Below, in pieces: positions 14,978 through 17,797 of a stretch of 17,797 bases of DNA; the first letter of the stretch is position 1, and every line of letters begins with the position of its first letter. The stretch spans positions 1-17,797 of the forward strand of contig URMT01000026.1 of the NCBI GenBank assembly GCA_900549005.1. Reading direction: 5' to 3'. The notes under the pieces were generated by a model that was not told where the DNA came from, did no database searches, and saw nothing but the letters and a program-made list of their open reading frames with translations. A program made the translations under genes and the position numbers. This DNA comes from an uncultured Eubacteriales bacterium. GTDB lineage: Bacteria > Bacillota > Clostridia > Christensenellales > Borkfalkiaceae.

Positions 14978-15916
14978 TTAAATTCTTTGAGCCACCCTGA
15001 GCTTAGCCGAACGCGAACGGGAATTTATTACCGTCTCTTTCGGCGAAGCCACTATCGGCTTTTTTGTGAGTACCTCTATTTCTTTTTTCTTTCCGCATAC
15101 GCAAACGGGCAGTTCCTTCGGGCAGATACAGTCCGTTTCAAGATATCTGAATGCGTTCTTCACTATCCTGTCTTCCAGCGAATGAAAGGTGAGGATGGCT
15201 ATTCTTCCGCCGCTTTTAAGCCTTCGGGTAAGGCCTGAAACAGCTTCGTACAGCCCGTCTAACTCCCCGTTCACCTCTATGCGGACCGCCTGAAAACTTT
15301 TACGGGCGGCAGGTCCGTTCTGCTGGAATTTTTTGGGTATGCTCTCTTCTATTATTTTTACGAACTCGCCGCACGTCTTTATGCGGGAGTGCTCCCTCGC
15401 CCTGGCCACGTTTGCGGCTATCTGCGGGGCAAATTTTTCTTCGCCGTATTCCTTTAAGATACGGGCAAGTTCTTTCTGCGGATAATCGTTTATGACGTCC
15501 TCTGCCGTGAGCGGCGCCGAGGTGTCCATTCTCATATCGAGCGGAGCGTCGCTCCTCATATATGAAAATCCGCGTTCGGGTTCGTCTATCTGGTGGCTGG
15601 AAATTCCGAAGTCGAGCATTACGCCGTCCAGGAGCTCCACACCTTCTTTATCAAGCACTTCGCTGTAATTTTTGAAGTTTGACTTGTGTATCGAAAACCT
15701 TCCTTCAAAGGGGGAAAGCCTCTCCTTCGCCGCCGCGATGGCCTCGTCGTCGAGGTCGGTTGCAATAAGTCTGCCCGCGGGCGAAGAACGTTTCAATATC
15801 TCGTAAGAGTGCCCGGCGCCGCCGAGCGTGCCGTCGAAGTATATACCCCCGCGTTCGGGTGCAAGAGCCTCCATACACTCTTCAAGCATTACGGGGTAGT
15901 GTGAAAAGCCGCTCAT
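14978..15916 (-). CDS. rsmH: 16S rRNA (cytosine(1402)-N(4))-methyltransferase RsmH (MraW)
   Basis: RsmH methylates N4 of C1402 in 16S rRNA using S-adenosylmethionine; the gene is a standard member of the dcw cluster. The 312-residue product has YPVMLEE (7-13), the SAM loop FDGTLGGAGHS (27-37), LDFGISSHQID, RGFSYMRSDAPLDMRMD, EVNGELDGL, and ILTFHSLEDRIVK near the end. A cysteine-rich piece CICPKELPVCVCG follows, as in many Gram-positive homologues, then the basic tail INSRSRSAKLRVAQ. Length is normal. The ATG at 15916 comes three bases after the mraZ stop without its own clear ribosome site, suggesting coupling. Confidence 0.97.
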   Translation of the reverse strand: MSGFSHYPVMLEECMEALAPERGGIYFDGTLGGAGHSYEILKRSSPAGRLIATDLDDEAIAAAKERLSPFEGRFSIHKSNFKNYSEVLDKEGVELLDGVMLDFGISSHQIDEPERGFSYMRSDAPLDMRMDTSAPLTAEDVINDYPQKELARILKEYGEEKFAPQIAANVARAREHSRIKTCGEFVKIIEESIPKKFQQNGPAARKSFQAVRIEVNGELDGLYEAVSGLTRRLKSGGRIAILTFHSLEDRIVKNAFRYLETDCICPKELPVCVCGKKKEIEVLTKKPIVASPKETVINSRSRSAKLRVAQRI

Positions 15917-15919
15917 AAA

Positions 15920-16348
15920 TCAGATACCGAGCGAATCGAAGTATTCGTTGTAGTTCTCGTCGTCGCCGGAGAAGTACTCGTCGTAAACTTCCTTTGCCCA
16001 GAGCTCTGCCCTGTTGCCCACGCCGCAGAATACCACGTCTTTTTTGATGTGGGCGAACTCCCTTAAATTTGCGGGGAGAAGCACCCTGCCCTGGTTATCC
16101 TCTTCGGCAGAGGCGAACGACTTGGTGAAAGCCCTTATGCCGCGTCGCTTTTCTGCGTCTGACATCTTCACCTCTTCGATTTTGGCGAACTGTTCCTTTG
16201 CAATCTCTTCGGGGAATATGAAGATGCAGCCGTCGGTACCCTTGGCGAAGTAATAGTTGTCGCCAAGCTCCTTCCTGAGTTTTGCAGGTACCCTTATTCT
16301 GTTTTTCGCATCCAGCTGATGGTTGTATTCACCCGTGAGAAAAAACAT
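15920..16348 (-). CDS. mraZ: transcriptional regulator MraZ
   Basis: MraZ is the first gene of the dcw cluster and represses or tunes it from the promoter upstream of itself. The 142-residue product has two swapped-hairpin AbrB-like halves, each with the DxxxRxxxP signature: DAKNRIRVPAKLR (about 14-26) and DNQGRVLLPANLR in the second half. Length is typical. The ATG at 16348 follows AAGGTAG at a normal distance. A strong promoter with two GTGG boxes lies 30-65 bases upstream, consistent with autoregulation. Confidence 0.96.
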   Translation of the reverse strand: MFFLTGEYNHQLDAKNRIRVPAKLRKELGDNYYFAKGTDGCIFIFPEEIAKEQFAKIEEVKMSDAEKRRGIRAFTKSFASAEEDNQGRVLLPANLREFAHIKKDVVFCGVGNRAELWAKEVYDEYFSGDDENYNEYFDSLGI

Positions 16349-16378
16349 TTTTACTACCTTAAATAAAACTGTAAATCT

Positions 16379-16407
16379 ATGTTAGCATATAAATTGCCCA
16401 CTGTCAA
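16379..16407 (-). promoter_or_regulatory. sigma-A-type promoter of the dcw cluster (mraZ)
   Basis: On the minus strand a perfect TTGACA (16407-16402) and TAACAT (16384-16379, 4/6 match) are 17 bases apart in AT-rich DNA. The start would be near 16372, giving a leader of about 25 bases before mraZ. Confidence 0.75.
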
Positions 16408-16412
16408 CCACC
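16397..16412 (-). promoter_or_regulatory. probable MraZ operator, two GTGG boxes
   Basis: On the minus strand GGTGG (16412-16408) and GTGGG (16401-16397) place GTGG cores exactly ten bases apart on either side of the -35 hexamer. Known MraZ sites are short G-rich repeats with this one-turn spacing, usually three or more copies. No third copy in phase is visible here. Confidence 0.5.
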
Positions 16413-16480
16413 AAAGCGATGTTTTTTGAATTTTTTTTAAATTTTAATGCTTTGTCCGCCACTTCCGAAATGAAAACTTG

Positions 16481-17224
16481 TCATTGAATTTGTTGCATTT
16501 TTTCAAAAACAGCGCGGTTTTTTGTAAAATCTCCGCAAAAAAAGGCGATTTTACCGCTATCGGCAGAAAAGTGGGCAGAATTCCCTAAAATTGTCGCCAG
16601 GTGGTCAGCCGTCCCTGACATTCCGTCAAAAACGGGGCAGCCGTAGCGTTTTTGTATGGCTTTTTCAATAAAAATATAGTGCGTGCAACCCAGCACGACA
16701 GAGCTGTATCCGCCCTGCGGAAGGCACGAAACGAGGGCCTCGCCGTCGAGGGAGAATATAGTGCGCTCTATTCTTTCGGCAAGGTCGCCGCACGGGCATA
16801 CGGTGGCGCGGCTGCCGTATTTTTGCATCAGCGAGGCAAACGCGGGGCTGGAACAGGTGGAGCGCGTTGCCAGCACAAGATAATCGCCTCCCCTCTTCCA
16901 CGCCTGTTTAAGGGCGGGCTCTATGCCGAGTATGGGGAAGCCGTAAGTTTTTCTCAGCGAGGATATGCACCCCGCAGTAACCGTGTTGCAGGCAACCACG
17001 GCGGCAGAAGGACGGCAGGCGGCGATTTCGCGGAACACGCCTTTGACGAGGGTATAAATTTCACCCTCGCCGAGGTTGCCGTACGGCACGTTGAAGTTAT
17101 CGGCAAAATAATAAAAATCGACCTGCGGCAACCTGCGGACGCACGCGTCGAGAAGATTAAGGCCGCCTATGCCGCTATCGAAAAGGCAGACGAGCGGGCG
17201 TCTGCCGCAGTCGGAGCATTCCAT
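16481..17224 (-). CDS. murI: glutamate racemase MurI
   Basis: MurI interconverts L- and D-glutamate without a cofactor, supplying D-Glu to MurD. The 247-residue product has FDSGIGGL (15-22), NVPYG (45-49), the first catalytic cysteine in ACNT (Cys79), GIEPALK (100-106) and the second in LGCTHY (Cys180). Length is slightly below the usual 255-285. The ATG at 17224 has no strong Shine-Dalgarno. It lies 132 bases upstream of mraZ on the same strand but mraZ has its own promoter. It is divergent from rpsT; no promoter of its own could be assigned with confidence. Confidence 0.93.
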   Translation of the reverse strand: MECSDCGRRPLVCLFDSGIGGLNLLDACVRRLPQVDFYYFADNFNVPYGNLGEGEIYTLVKGVFREIAACRPSAAVVACNTVTAGCISSLRKTYGFPILGIEPALKQAWKRGGDYLVLATRSTCSSPAFASLMQKYGSRATVCPCGDLAERIERTIFSLDGEALVSCLPQGGYSSVVLGCTHYIFIEKAIQKRYGCPVFDGMSGTADHLATILGNSAHFSADSGKIAFFCGDFTKNRAVFEKMQQIQ

Positions 17225-17288
17225 ACAGAATAAATATATTTCCGCCCAAAAAATATATGAAAAAATTGCGAAAGACGATAAAAATTAG

Positions 17289-17317
17289 TTTACAACGCAT
17301 TTTTTTTATGATAAAAT
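17289..17317 (+). promoter_or_regulatory. sigma-A-type promoter of rpsT
   Basis: TTTACA (17289-17294) and TAAAAT (17312-17317) are 17 bases apart, each one mismatch from consensus. The transcript would start near 17324, leaving about 35 bases before the rpsT start. Confidence 0.75.
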
Positions 17318-17358
17318 TACACAAGAATTTTAATGATACGCTTAAAGGAGAGTTTGAA

Positions 17359-17622
17359 GTGCCTAACATAAAGTCAGCGAAGAAGCGCGTACTGGTAACC
17401 GAAAAGAAGACGTTGAGGAACAGAGTTGTAAAAACTCAGGTAAAGAACGCCATCAAAAAGTTCCTTGCAGTAGTTGCAAGCGGCGACAAAGAGGCGGCAA
17501 AGGCTATGTTCCCCTCCACCTGCTCGGTTCTCGACGGTGCAGTTTCCAAGGGCGTTCTTAAAAAGAACACCGCCGCAAACAAGAAGAGCGGACTTGCAAA
17601 GAAACTGAACGAAATGGAATAA
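17359..17622 (+). CDS. rpsT: 30S ribosomal protein S20
   Basis: S20 binds 16S rRNA early in assembly of the small ribosomal subunit. The 87-residue product is helix-forming and rich in lysine. It shows the usual start PNIKSAKKRV, then the TLRNR and VKNAIKKF segments and the C-terminal KGVLKKNTAANKKSGLAKKL. Length matches the family. The start is GTG at 17359, with AAAGGAG at 17344-17350 eight bases upstream; an in-frame ATG at 17257 lies before the promoter and is rejected. It has its own promoter and terminator. The GTG start may hold down translation, as rpsT often has a non-ATG start. Confidence 0.97.
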   Translation: MPNIKSAKKRVLVTEKKTLRNRVVKTQVKNAIKKFLAVVASGDKEAAKAMFPSTCSVLDGAVSKGVLKKNTAANKKSGLAKKLNEME

Positions 17623-17643
17623 TACGCTTTTATTTAAGTTTTT

Positions 17644-17671
17644 GGTCGGGCTGTTACAGCCCGACCTTTTT
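17644..17671 (+). terminator. Rho-independent terminator of rpsT
   Basis: A perfect 10-bp stem GGTCGGGCTG (17644-17653) with CAGCCCGACC (17657-17666), loop TTA, followed by five T residues, 21 bases after the rpsT stop. Confidence 0.92.
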
Positions 17672-17716
17672 GCGTTTAGTTCAATTGTGACCGCACTCCC
17701 GCCTTTACGCACGCAA

Positions 17717-17742
17717 TTTGCACGGCCGTTCTGCCGTGCAAA
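17717..17742. repeat. 10-bp inverted repeat near the window end
   Basis: TTTGCACGGC (17717-17726) and GCCGTGCAAA (17733-17742) form a perfect stem with a six-base loop. No T-run follows on either strand, so it is not a standard terminator. The 126 bases after the rpsT terminator show no gene. Confidence 0.45.
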
Positions 17743-17797
17743 CAACGTTTTAAAGCAACGCGGACTGTATACGCAGCCAAGGCCTGCGCGCACGCAT

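Noticed and set aside
17374..17793. 139-codon minus-strand frame at the right edge
   Set aside because: Antisense to rpsT and its terminator; no motif.
1..17797. CRISPR arrays, insertion sequences, tRNA genes, phage or defence genes
   Set aside because: No regularly spaced repeats, transposase or integrase motifs, or tRNA-like sequence were seen; gene content is housekeeping throughout.

Overview
The window carries an almost complete division and cell wall (dcw) cluster of a low-redundancy, fairly GC-rich Gram-positive bacterium. Evidence for Firmicutes, most likely an uncultured Clostridia-type lineage: spoVG, the order mraZ-rsmH-ftsL-PBP-murE, Shine-Dalgarno sequences of the GGAGG type, and sigma-A-like promoters. 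MurE has the DNPR motif of the meso-diaminopimelate-adding type. The Clostridia placement is inference from gene content and order, not from any search.

Layout, left to right. murC lies on the minus strand (114-1439) and is divergent from spoVG on the plus strand (1588-1854), which has a clear promoter and terminator. A 393-bp convergent gap holds two terminators and an ARG-box-like palindrome. The dcw cluster then runs on the minus strand from about 16.4 kb down to 2.25 kb. In transcription order it is mraZ, rsmH, an ftsL-like gene, a division PBP, murE, mraY, murD, ftsW, murA, ftsQ, ftsA, ftsZ. Upstream of mraZ on the same strand is murI, divergent from rpsT (plus strand, 17359-17622).

How it works together. 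MurI supplies D-glutamate. MurA starts UDP-MurNAc synthesis. MurC, MurD and MurE add L-Ala, D-Glu and (probably) meso-DAP. MraY loads the precursor on the lipid carrier. FtsW polymerises and the PBP crosslinks septal glycan, with FtsQ and the FtsL-like protein as their membrane partners. FtsA and FtsZ make the ring. MraZ and RsmH head the cluster. MraZ probably represses its own promoter, where two GTGG boxes ten bases apart flank the -35 element.

Points that stand out: murF and murG are absent, and murA sits where murG is usually found. ftsA-ftsZ is cut off from ftsQ by two tandem terminators and has its own near-consensus promoter. FtsA has degenerate nucleotide-binding motifs. FtsZ has a long Gln/Pro-rich linker. 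The FtsL-like protein has a cytoplasmic extension of about 220 residues. The PBP has no ordinary start codon that leaves room for its cytoplasmic tail. No mobile element, CRISPR array, tRNA or rRNA was seen, and nothing here clearly amounts to an undescribed system.
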